Source: Microbacteriaceae bacterium PS02070 | GTDB lineage: Bacteria; Actinomycetota; Actinomycetes; Actinomycetales; Microbacteriaceae | NCBI GenBank assembly: GCA_029959865.1 | Contig: JASCPE010000005.1 | Coordinates: 114,753 to 178,752 of the forward strand | Length of the DNA stretch: 64,000 nucleotides | Direction: 5' to 3' | Shown: positions 1-6,742 of the stretch, one piece after another | How the letters are laid out: each line of letters begins with the position of its first letter | Numbering within the stretch: the stretch's first letter is position 1 | Translations under genes and position numbers: made by a program | The notes under the pieces: model-generated | Told to the model about the DNA's origin: nothing | Seen by the model: only the letters and a program-made list of their open reading frames with translations | The model's database searches: none

Positions 1-120
1 GTTCGCGGCGATGCCCCACAGGCGGAGCGCGGCTGCGCGCGGCGCGGAGGTGTGTCGCAGGTTCGCCTGGAATTCTCGCCGGTGGAGCGCGGCTGCACGC
101 GGACGGCGAAGGAGGCAACG
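1..120. repeat. Imperfect 60-bp direct repeat at window start
   Basis: Bases 1-60 and 61-120 both begin gttcgc and share ggagcgcggctgc(g/a)cgcgg at the same internal offset (24-42 and 84-102). The rest of each unit has diverged. No convincing gene end is visible here. The second copy runs into the ribosome-binding site (ggagg at 111-115) of the next gene. Confidence 0.4.
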
Positions 121-122
121 TC

Positions 123-569
123 GTGAGGCTGTGGTCCTTGGATCCCGCGGTCCTCGATCGGGCCGCTCTGGTTGCATGCTGGCGAGAGGGATTGCTCGCG
201 CAGAAGGTGCTTGCTGGCGGGACGAAGGGCTACACCCGCCATCCTCAGCTCCAGCGGTTCCGTGAACAGGCCGACCCGCTGGCGGCGATCGGTCACTTCC
301 TGGAGAGCCTGCAGCAGGAGGCGACCGCTCGCGGGTACCGCTTCGACCTCACGCGTGTTCTTCGCACGGGGGAGCCGTCTCCTGCCATCCCGGTCACCGA
401 CGGACAGGTCCGCCTGGAGCGTGATCATCTGCGCGCCAAGGTAACGGTACGTGATCCCGACTGGCTGTCGCGGGTTGTTGATGACCCCCGCGCGTCGCCG
501 ACGTTCGTGATCGTGCCCGGTCCCGTCGAGGACTGGGAGCGCGCCACGTCGCCTCTCTCGAACTCGTAG
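123..569 (+). CDS. Pyrimidine dimer DNA glycosylase family protein
   Basis: The 148-residue protein resembles the bacterial pyrimidine-dimer glycosylase family (Pyr_excise, the T4 endonuclease V-like group). The N-terminal MRLWSL, the following WREGLLAQKVLAGGTKGY block and the HPQL...RF segment are the features I recognise. Family members cut UV photoproducts by glycosylase/AP-lyase chemistry, and many bacterial members are known only by sequence. I chose GTG at 123 because GGAGG lies 8 bases upstream and the family N-terminus is retained. The gene ends 9 bp before thymidine kinase, so the two are probably co-transcribed. The family call is fairly secure; the activity is inferred. Confidence 0.75.
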   Translation: MRLWSLDPAVLDRAALVACWREGLLAQKVLAGGTKGYTRHPQLQRFREQADPLAAIGHFLESLQQEATARGYRFDLTRVLRTGEPSPAIPVTDGQVRLERDHLRAKVTVRDPDWLSRVVDDPRASPTFVIVPGPVEDWERATSPLSNS

Positions 570-578
570 ACTCGGCGG

Positions 579-1229
579 GTGGCCAAGCTTTACTTCCGAT
601 ACGGGGCGATGAATTCCGGTAAATCCACCGCCCTTCTGCAGGCCGCCTACAACTACGAAGAGCGTGGGCAGCGCGTCCTGCTCGCGAAGCCCGCCGTTGA
701 TACCAAGGGCGCAGACGAGATCTCCAGCAGGCTCGGCGTGAACCGCACGGTGGATTTCCTCATCGGCGCCACCGACAATCTCCGGACGCTCGTGACGCAG
801 CACCGGGAACGCGTGCGCCAGGATGCGGCGCAGACGCTCCTCCCGGAAGACCCGGCGGCGGCTGAGGTCGACGTGGCCTGCCTCCTCATCGATGAGGCGC
901 AGTTCCTGACCCCGACCCAGGTGGACGACCTCCTGCGGGTCGTCGTCGAGGATGGGCTTCCCGCGTTGGCTTATGGCATTCGGACGGATTTCCAGACGCG
1001 GGCCTTCCCCGGGTCCGCACGCTTGCTCGAACTCGCGCACAGCCTGGAGGAGCTCAAGACCATCTGCCGGTGCGGACGCAAGGCGCTCTTCAACGCCCGT
1101 CTCGTGGGTGGAGCCTTCGTCTTCGACGGCGACCAGGTTGCCATCGACGAGCTGTCCGCCGACCGTGTGACCTACGAGTCGATGTGTGCGGAGTGCTACC
1201 TCCGCGCCTCCGGCGGCCGCCTCACCTGA
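579..1229 (+). CDS. tdk: Thymidine kinase
   Basis: A 216-residue type II thymidine kinase, which phosphorylates thymidine with ATP in pyrimidine salvage in the cytoplasm. The P-loop GAMNSGKST lies near residues 9-17, the Walker B-like LLIDEAQF near residue 107, and the C-terminal cysteines CRCG and CAECY form the zinc-binding lasso region of the family. The length is normal. The start is a GTG just after the preceding glycosylase gene. A salvage kinase beside a UV-repair enzyme may be chance. The protein should be functional, since all key motifs are present. Confidence 0.93.
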   Translation: MAKLYFRYGAMNSGKSTALLQAAYNYEERGQRVLLAKPAVDTKGADEISSRLGVNRTVDFLIGATDNLRTLVTQHRERVRQDAAQTLLPEDPAAAEVDVACLLIDEAQFLTPTQVDDLLRVVVEDGLPALAYGIRTDFQTRAFPGSARLLELAHSLEELKTICRCGRKALFNARLVGGAFVFDGDQVAIDELSADRVTYESMCAECYLRASGGRLT

Positions 1230-1334
1230 CCCCCACCCCTCCGCCGCCTCACCCACCGCCTCACCCCACCGCCGCACTTCCGCCCCTGCCGCCCCGCCTC
1301 GCCGCTCCTCCCCGCCGCTCCTCCGTCCCACTGA

Positions 1335-1417
1335 GCACAACTGCGGCGTCGACGCGTGACACGCCGCCCCGCACCCGCCGGAGCTCGGCGTGTCGGGTCT
1401 GCACGCCGCAGTTGTGC
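1335..1417. repeat. 83-bp palindromic repeat element, copy 1
   Basis: The outer arms gcacaactgcggcgt (1335-1349) and acgccgcagttgtgc (1403-1417) are perfect inverted repeats. An inner pair, acacgccg and cggcgtgt, makes a second stem, with the loop in gcacccgcc. A near-identical copy lies at 1486-1568. It falls between tdk and a regulator gene, has no coding potential of its own, and resembles a dispersed REP/MITE-like element. Confidence 0.85.
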
Positions 1418-1485
1418 TGGGCTCCTCGACCCGCGCTGAGGCCAGTGGTCGACGGAGGGCGGTCGCGGAGCGCATCGGGAAGTGT

Positions 1486-1568
1486 GCACAACTGCGGCGT
1501 CGACGTGAGACACGCCGCCCCGCACCCGCCGGAACGCGGCGTGTTGGTTCTTTACGCCGCAGTTGTGC
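1486..1568. repeat. 83-bp palindromic repeat element, copy 2
   Basis: This copy has the same 15-bp outer arms as copy 1 (1486-1500 and 1554-1568), the same 83-bp length, and the inner stem acacgccgc / gcggcgtgt. Differences cluster in the loop and the 3' half. The two copies are in the same orientation, 68 bp apart. The rest of the 1230-1662 gap holds nothing else I can identify. Confidence 0.85.
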
Positions 1569-1662
1569 GTGTCGTGGGGAGCGAAGGGGAGCTGCCGGCG
1601 GACGGGGGGCATCCGGGGACGCTCCGCCCGCCGTTTGCCGACGGCGGGCGGAGCGGAGTAGT

Positions 1663-1675
1663 GTGGTCAGACCAC
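1663..1675. promoter_or_regulatory. Probable FadR/GntR-type operator
   Basis: GTGGTC-A-GACCAC is a perfect 13-bp palindrome of the TGGTCnGACCA type bound by many FadR-subfamily GntR regulators. It ends at the base before the ATG of the GntR gene, so it probably mediates autoregulation and control of the downstream dehydrogenase. Its position leaves no room for a Shine-Dalgarno, which suggests a leaderless transcript. Confidence 0.7.
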
Positions 1676-2422
1676 ATGCCTGCCGTTGCCGCCACCACGT
1701 CCGCCCCCCGCGCCTGGGAGGGCGTTCTTCGGCGTATCGAGGCGGACCTGCTCAGCGGCACGCTCGTCCCCGGTGACCGTCTGCCCGGCGAGCGTGAGCT
1801 CGCGAGCACGCTCGGAGTCGGCCGCTCCAGCGTTCGTGAGGCACTGCGGGTACTCGAAGCCATGGGACTGGTCCGCACAGCGGTGGGTTCCGGGCCGTCA
1901 GCAGGCGCGTTCGTGGTCGCGGCCCCAGGGGCGGGCCTTGCGCAGCTTCTGCGCCTCCAAGTGGCCTCTCGCGCCTTCCCCGTCGCCGACGTCGTCGCAT
2001 ACCGCTTGCTGCTCGAGGAGTGGGGTGTTTCCGCGGCCGCCGAGCGCAGCGCAGTCATCGACGACGCGGCACAGCTGCTCATCGCGATGGATGACACGGC
2101 CCTGTCCCGGAATGAGTTCCTGGCACTGGATGCGCAGTTCCACATCGCGCTGGCCCGCGCGAGCGGAAACGCTGTCGTCGAAGCCAGCATGGCGGGACTG
2201 CGCTCCGCCGTCGAGGAGTACGTCACCAGCGGCGCGGAGGCCCTCGGGTCCCATTGGGACGCCATGCGTGACACCCTCCACGCCGAGCACACAGCGATCA
2301 TGGCCGCCATCTCCGGCGGCAACCCCGAGCTCGCGCGCACGCTCGTGGGCGCGCACATCATCGACTATCACGCGGCGACCGATACGGCGTCGCGCAACGA
2401 GAAAGGAACCCACCGTGGTTGA
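1676..2422 (+). CDS. FadR-subfamily GntR transcriptional regulator
   Basis: A 248-residue regulator with an N-terminal winged helix (residues about 12-80, including the [22 protein letters not shown] recognition region) and an all-helical FCD ligand-binding domain at about 95-225. FCD regulators usually sense small carboxylates. Its last 8 bases overlap the alpha-hydroxy-acid dehydrogenase gene, an arrangement like lldR-lldD, so a lactate or related hydroxy acid is the likely inducer. The start is the ATG directly after a palindromic operator; upstream in-frame sequence is not protein-like. The ligand is inferred from context only. Confidence 0.88.
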   Translation: MPAVAATTSAPRAWEGVLRRIEADLLSGTLVPGDRLPGERELASTLGVGRSSVREALRVLEAMGLVRTAVGSGPSAGAFVVAAPGAGLAQLLRLQVASRAFPVADVVAYRLLLEEWGVSAAAERSAVIDDAAQLLIAMDDTALSRNEFLALDAQFHIALARASGNAVVEASMAGLRSAVEEYVTSGAEALGSHWDAMRDTLHAEHTAIMAAISGGNPELARTLVGAHIIDYHAATDTASRNEKGTHRG

Positions 2423-3677
2423 GCGTCAGCTTCCGAAACTCGGCGAGATCTTCGAACTCATGCAGTTCAAGAAGCCGGAACTGAACTTCAAGAAGGCGCG
2501 CCTCGAAAGTGCCCTCACGATCTCAGACCTCCGCAAGGTTGCCAAGCGTCGCACTCCGAAGGCGGCTTTCGACTACACCGATGGCGCGGCGGAGGGCGAA
2601 CTGTCGATCGCTCGCGCCCGCGAAGCCTTCGAGGACATCGAGTTCCACCCGGACATCCTGCGCCCCGCGGAGAACGTCGACATGTCGGTCGAGATCCTCG
2701 GCGGCCCCTCGGCCCTGCCGTTCGGTATCGCGCCGACGGGATTCACGCGCCTCATGCAGACCGAAGGCGAGATGGCCGGCGCGGGTGCCGCGGGTGCCGC
2801 GGGCATCCCGTTCACTCTGTCCACGCTTGGCACGAGTTCCATCGAGGCGGTCCGTGCCGCCAACCCGCGTGGACGCAACTGGTTCCAGTTGTACGTCATG
2901 CGCGACCGCGAGATCTCCTACGGGCTGGTCAAGCGCGCCGCCGAGGCGGGCTTCGACACGCTCATGTTCACGGTCGACACCCCGGTCGCGGGCGCCCGTC
3001 TGCGTGACAAGCGCAACGGCTTCTCGATCCCGCCGCAGCTCACGCTCGGAACCATCATCAACGCGATTCCGCGTCCGTGGTGGTGGATCGACTTCCTGAC
3101 GACTCCCACGCTCGAGTTCGCGTCGCTCACCACCACCGGTGGCACCGTGGGTGAGCTTCTCAACTCCGCGATGGACCCGACCATCAGCTACGACGACCTC
3201 GCCGTGATCCGCGAAATGTGGCCCGGCAAGATTGTCATCAAGGGTGTGCAGAACGTTCCCGACGCGAAGCGCCTGGTCGATCTCGGCGTGGACGGGATCA
3301 TCCTCTCCAACCACGGCGGGCGCCAGCTCGACCGCGCGCCCGTGCCGTTCCGGTTGCTGCCCGAGGTCGTTCGTGAGGTCGGCAAGGACGCGACGGTCAT
3401 TGTCGACACCGGCATCATGAACGGCGCCGACATCGTCGCTTCTCTGGCGCTCGGTGCCAAGTTCACACTGATCGGCCGTGCGTACCTCTACGGACTGATG
3501 GCCGGCGGACGCGCGGGCGTGGACCGCACGATCGAGATCCTGCGCAGCGAAATCGAACGCACGATGAAGCTCCTCGGCGTCTCCTCGATCGAGGAGCTCG
3601 AGCCGCGCCACGTGACACAGCTGCGCAGGCTGGAGCCGATCGTGCAGGAGGGTTCCCGCGCGTCGGTCGACGCCTGA
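2415..3677 (+). CDS. FMN-dependent alpha-hydroxy-acid dehydrogenase/oxidase (LldD-like)
   Basis: A 420-residue TIM-barrel flavoenzyme that oxidises an L-2-hydroxy acid such as lactate to the keto acid. Family motifs visible are [11 protein letters not shown] near the N-terminus, the [18 protein letters not shown] segment, the active-site block [12 protein letters not shown] (catalytic His and Arg), and the phosphate-binding stretch ending [16 protein letters not shown] at 2415 follows GAAAGGAACC and overlaps the regulator stop, implying translational coupling. Actinobacterial L-lactate dehydrogenases and mycofactocin-linked dehydrogenases share this fold. The absence of mycofactocin genes nearby favours the lactate-type role, but the substrate is not settled. 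Confidence 0.88.
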   Translation: MVERQLPKLGEIFELMQFKKPELNFKKARLESALTISDLRKVAKRRTPKAAFDYTDGAAEGELSIARAREAFEDIEFHPDILRPAENVDMSVEILGGPSALPFGIAPTGFTRLMQTEGEMAGAGAAGAAGIPFTLSTLGTSSIEAVRAANPRGRNWFQLYVMRDREISYGLVKRAAEAGFDTLMFTVDTPVAGARLRDKRNGFSIPPQLTLGTIINAIPRPWWWIDFLTTPTLEFASLTTTGGTVGELLNSAMDPTISYDDLAVIREMWPGKIVIKGVQNVPDAKRLVDLGVDGIILSNHGGRQLDRAPVPFRLLPEVVREVGKDATVIVDTGIMNGADIVASLALGAKFTLIGRAYLYGLMAGGRAGVDRTIEILRSEIERTMKLLGVSSIEELEPRHVTQLRRLEPIVQEGSRASVDA

Positions 3678-3686
3678 CCTCAGCCG

Positions 3687-4496
3687 TCAGGTGATCGATA
3701 CGGAGACTTCGACCGCGTAGTCGTCGTCCCCGGTGCCGATCACGCTCTGGCGCACCTCGATTTCATCGAGCGCGCCAGGGCGATCGGCGATCGCATCGAA
3801 GAGCCCGACGATGGCGGGGTGGAGCGCACCGTCTGGCAGCTCCTCCCCGCCGGTTGGTCGCCAGACTGCGACCAGCTCGCGACGTGCCGGGAGCACGGCA
3901 CTGATGGAGTCGGGCCCGCCCGCGCCCTGGGGCGCCTCGCGCGTGGTCGGCCAGCAGCACACCAGTTCGACGGTGTCACGGTCTCCCGCCCGCAGCGCGG
4001 TCCAGAACGGCCCTGAGGGGCCTAATCCGGCGGCCTGGATTCGGGCGAACAGCGAGCCGAAGATGTCGTTCGCATCCTCCTCGTGCAGGTCCGAATCATC
4101 GGCCACCGAGAGCGGGATGATCTGCCCCACGTACGGCTGTGCGGGCATCGTCCGCTCCGTGACGGTGACCGGCGCTGCGAGCGCGCGGATGGTGAGCTCC
4201 GCCGACGCGATCGCACGCTCTTCTCGCTCGCGTTCTCGCAGGAGATGGGCGTGATGGTGCGCGAGGGCGTCGGTGGGGCTCCCCGTGGCGACGGCCTCGG
4301 CGACCTCCGCGAGCGGCACGCCCGCGTCCCGAAGCGCACGAATGATGACGCCGGAGCGTACCTGGCTCTCGTCGTAGCTGCGATATCCCGACTGATCGTC
4401 AACCTCGGCCGGCACCAGCACACAGGTCCGGTCGTAGTGCCGCAGCGCCTTGACGCTCAATCCGGTCAACCCGGAGAACTCACCGATCTTCAACAT
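3687..4496 (-). CDS. MerR-family regulator with GyrI-like effector domain
   Basis: A 269-residue regulator. Residues 1-70 are a MerR winged helix (MLKIGEFSGLTGLSVKALRHY, then YDESQV). A short coiled coil follows (LREREREERAIASAEL), then a C-terminal domain resembling the GyrI/BmrR effector-binding fold that binds bulky drug-like ligands. It converges on the dehydrogenase gene with a 9-bp gap. No target gene is adjacent. The upstream HAD gene reads towards it on the same strand, and its own MerR-type promoter sits at the end of that gene. The inducer is unknown. Confidence 0.88.
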   Translation of the reverse strand: MLKIGEFSGLTGLSVKALRHYDRTCVLVPAEVDDQSGYRSYDESQVRSGVIIRALRDAGVPLAEVAEAVATGSPTDALAHHHAHLLREREREERAIASAELTIRALAAPVTVTERTMPAQPYVGQIIPLSVADDSDLHEEDANDIFGSLFARIQAAGLGPSGPFWTALRAGDRDTVELVCCWPTTREAPQGAGGPDSISAVLPARRELVAVWRPTGGEELPDGALHPAIVGLFDAIADRPGALDEIEVRQSVIGTGDDDYAVEVSVSIT

Positions 4497-4502
4497 GAGT
4501 CC

Positions 4503-4533
4503 AGCATCGCGCCTCCCGTAAGGGGAGGGTCAA
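4503..4533 (-). promoter_or_regulatory. MerR-type autoregulated promoter with 19-bp spacer
   Basis: On the minus strand, TTGACC (4533-4528) is separated by 19 bp from GATGCT (4508-4503). The spacer contains the dyad CCTCCC-CTTAC-GGGAGG (4528-4512). An overlong 19-bp spacer carrying a dyad is the hallmark of MerR-activated promoters. The -35 overlaps the stop codon of the upstream HAD gene. The MerR ATG at 4496 lies 7 bases after the -10, so the mRNA is probably leaderless. Confidence 0.75.
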
Positions 4534-5300
4534 GCCAGCGAGATCGGAAGGGTCGGAAGGAGCGTGCGAAGAGCCTCGGCCGTGTCCTCCCAGCCCTCCA
4601 CCGCGTGGCAGGGCACGCCCATCGCGAGCACGGGGTAGTCGTTGCCATGCTCGTCGAGCCGATCCCCGAAGAAGAGCATGTCGTCCAGCGCAATGCCGGT
4701 GGCAGCGGCGAGCTTGTTCATGCCGTAGGCCTTGTCGATGCCGCGATGGGTGATGTCGACGGAGGTGGAACCGCCGGAGCGCACCTCGAGATCGGGGATG
4801 CGAGCGGCCACGGCATCTCGGAGGGTGTTCTTCTTCTCGTCGGTCGGGTCCCAGGCGACCTTCGCGTCGAGGGGCGCGGACTGGCCGAGCGCGGAGAAGG
4901 TGATCTGCGAACCTCGGTCCTCGAGGATCTCGCCCCAGGGCTTGTCCTCCCAGAGGCCGAGGCGGCGCGCTTCCTCCTCGACAGCCGTCAGGGCGCGCTG
5001 CTTCTCGTCCTCGGTGAGGCTGAGCGCGTACACCTCGCGAATGCCGGACGCGTCGACACGGTAGTACTGCGTGCCGCACGTGGGGAGGAGGTGGAGGTTC
5101 GCGAGGACGGTGGGGTGCGCCTCCGGCAGTCGCTCGATGACCTGCGTCTTGAACTGCTGGAGCTGCCCACCGGAGATGATGGCGACCTCGACGCGCTCCG
5201 CGAGTGCGATGAGCAAGCGTCCGATCTCGGGATCGATGGCGCTTTTTGAGGGGGCAAGAGTGTCATCCAGATCGAACGCGATCAGACGCGGTGACGACAT
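4530..5300 (-). CDS. HAD-IIB hydrolase, phosphomannomutase-like
   Basis: A 256-residue HAD phosphatase. Motif I is FDLDDTLAPS (residues 8-17), motif II the Ser/Gly of IISGGQLQQF, and motif IV FFGDRLDEHGNDYPVL. The cap region and the C-terminal segment, including GGSTSVDITHRGIDKAYGMNKL-like sequence, follow the eukaryotic-type phosphomannomutase (PMM) branch rather than sugar-phosphate phosphatases. It may therefore be a sugar-phosphate mutase or phosphatase. I start at the ATG whose product opens directly on motif I; the longer reading frame upstream adds a Cys/His-rich tail without family likeness. The substrate is undetermined. Confidence 0.85.
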   Translation of the reverse strand: MSSPRLIAFDLDDTLAPSKSAIDPEIGRLLIALAERVEVAIISGGQLQQFKTQVIERLPEAHPTVLANLHLLPTCGTQYYRVDASGIREVYALSLTEDEKQRALTAVEEEARRLGLWEDKPWGEILEDRGSQITFSALGQSAPLDAKVAWDPTDEKKNTLRDAVAARIPDLEVRSGGSTSVDITHRGIDKAYGMNKLAAATGIALDDMLFFGDRLDEHGNDYPVLAMGVPCHAVEGWEDTAEALRTLLPTLPISLA

Positions 5301-5370
5301 GGACCCTTGACCCCCGGAGCAACGATGACGTGCCGCTTCCTCGACGCGGCACACCGCTCAAGCTTAGCCG

Positions 5371-5663
5371 GGCGACGCCTTCAGCCATACCGGTCGGGGT
5401 GCGCCCTACGGCCACTCCACACACCGCGATGCGGTGCGCGGAGCCTCGGGCCGCAGGGGCCCGGAAGTCATCCTCGCGGGAATGGCTGAAGGCGCCACCC
5501 TTGCGGGCGACGCCTTCAGCCATACCGGTCGGGGTGCGCCCTACGGCCACTCCACACACCGCGATGCGGTGCGCGGAGCCTCGGGCCGCAGGGGCCCGGA
5601 AGTCATCCTCGCGGGAATGGCTGAAGGCGCCACCCTTGCGGGCGACGCCTTCAGCCATACCGG

Positions 5664-5670
<7 letters not shown>
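5371..5670. repeat. 135-bp tandem repeat (2.2 copies) abutting tRNA-Pro
   Basis: The unit starting ggcgacgccttcagccatac is repeated at 5371, 5506 and 5641, an exact 135-bp period. Copies 1 and 2 look identical. The third is cut after 30 bases, where it becomes the tRNA-Pro 3' end. Each unit contains the inverted pair atggctgaaggcg / cgccttcagccat across the unit junction, giving a hairpin of 13 bp, and each carries the last 8 bases of the tRNA 3' acceptor (cggggtg context). It occupies most of the 5301-5663 gap. Confidence 0.9.
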
Positions 5671-5737
<67 letters not shown>

Positions 5738-5808
5738 TGGCAACCCTCCGAGTCTACCCGACTGACCACGCCGCCACGAATCCTCGCGGGGAAAGATGCG
5801 AACTGCGA

Positions 5809-6741
5809 TCAGGAAACGGCGCGCAGGGTCAGGACCGATGCTTCCGGAAGGCACGCGAATCGGATCGGGGCATAGATCGAGTGCCCAAGGCCTGCTGAGA
5901 CGTTGAGTGGGACAGTCCGCCCGCCCGCCGACCACTCCGATAACCCCCGCGCCTGATCGAGCGGGATGTCGCAGTTCGCGACAATCGCCTTGGGGGAGAA
6001 GGGAATCCGTACCTGGCCACCGTGGGTGTGCCCGGCGAAGAGGATGTCCGCGCCATCGGTGACGAACTGGTCCAGCACCCGGCGGTAGGGCGCATGCGTG
6101 ACACCAATCGTGAAGTCCGGCGTTCCGGGATCACTCTTCAGCGCATCCGCGACAGCGTCGAGGTCGTCCCAGTCGCGGTGGGCATCATCGACACCGAACG
6201 TTCGGATCGACAGCCCCCGCACGTCAACGTCTGCGACCGCGTTGTTGAGATCCTGCCAGCCCAGCTCGTCTGTGAAGAAGGAGTCCATCGCCTCGGTGTC
6301 GAGTCGGTCTGCTTCTCCCGTGTGCTCGGATGGGCCCATGAAGTAGCGGAACGGGTTCCGCGCGCTCGGTGCGTGAATGTCGTTCGAGCCGTGCACGAAC
6401 ACGCCGGGGACTCCGCGGAACGGCGCCAGCGCGCGGCGGACGCCATACAGGCCGTCGGCGTGCCCCAGGTTGTCGCCCGTATTCACGATGAAGTCGGGCT
6501 GCACGGTCTCCGCGAGCTGAGCCACCCAGTCCTGCTTGCGGTGCTGCCAGGGCGCCATGTGCAGGTCGGACACGTGCAGAACTTTGAGCGTGGGGCTCCC
6601 GGCAGGAAGAACCGCAAGATCATGCTGGCGCAGGGTGAACCAGAACCGCTCAATGGTGGTCGCCCACACGGCAACCCCCACTCCCGCAGCGCCGAGCGCT
6701 GCGAGGGTGGGGAGTGCTTTGTTGGTGTGTGTTCCCGTCAC
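5809..6741 (-). CDS. Metallophosphoesterase (calcineurin-like)
   Basis: A 310-residue metallophosphoesterase. Metal-binding blocks appear in order: HVSDLHMAP (D-x-H), NTGDNLGH (GD), HGSNDIHA (the GNHD position, here SND), THAPYR, and FAGHTHGGQ (GHxH). An N-terminal hydrophobic stretch (ALPTLAALGAAGVGVAVW) suggests one membrane anchor, as in YkuE-type phosphodiesterases acting at the cell surface. GTG at 6741 begins 1 bp after the stop of the penicillin-binding protein gene, and I prefer it to an ATG 60 bp upstream inside that gene. Linkage to a cell-wall synthase is a recurrent actinobacterial arrangement. The substrate is unknown. Confidence 0.85.
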   Translation of the reverse strand: MTGTHTNKALPTLAALGAAGVGVAVWATTIERFWFTLRQHDLAVLPAGSPTLKVLHVSDLHMAPWQHRKQDWVAQLAETVQPDFIVNTGDNLGHADGLYGVRRALAPFRGVPGVFVHGSNDIHAPSARNPFRYFMGPSEHTGEADRLDTEAMDSFFTDELGWQDLNNAVADVDVRGLSIRTFGVDDAHRDWDDLDAVADALKSDPGTPDFTIGVTHAPYRRVLDQFVTDGADILFAGHTHGGQVRIPFSPKAIVANCDIPLDQARGLSEWSAGGRTVPLNVSAGLGHSIYAPIRFACLPEASVLTLRAVS

Positions 6742-6742
6742 G

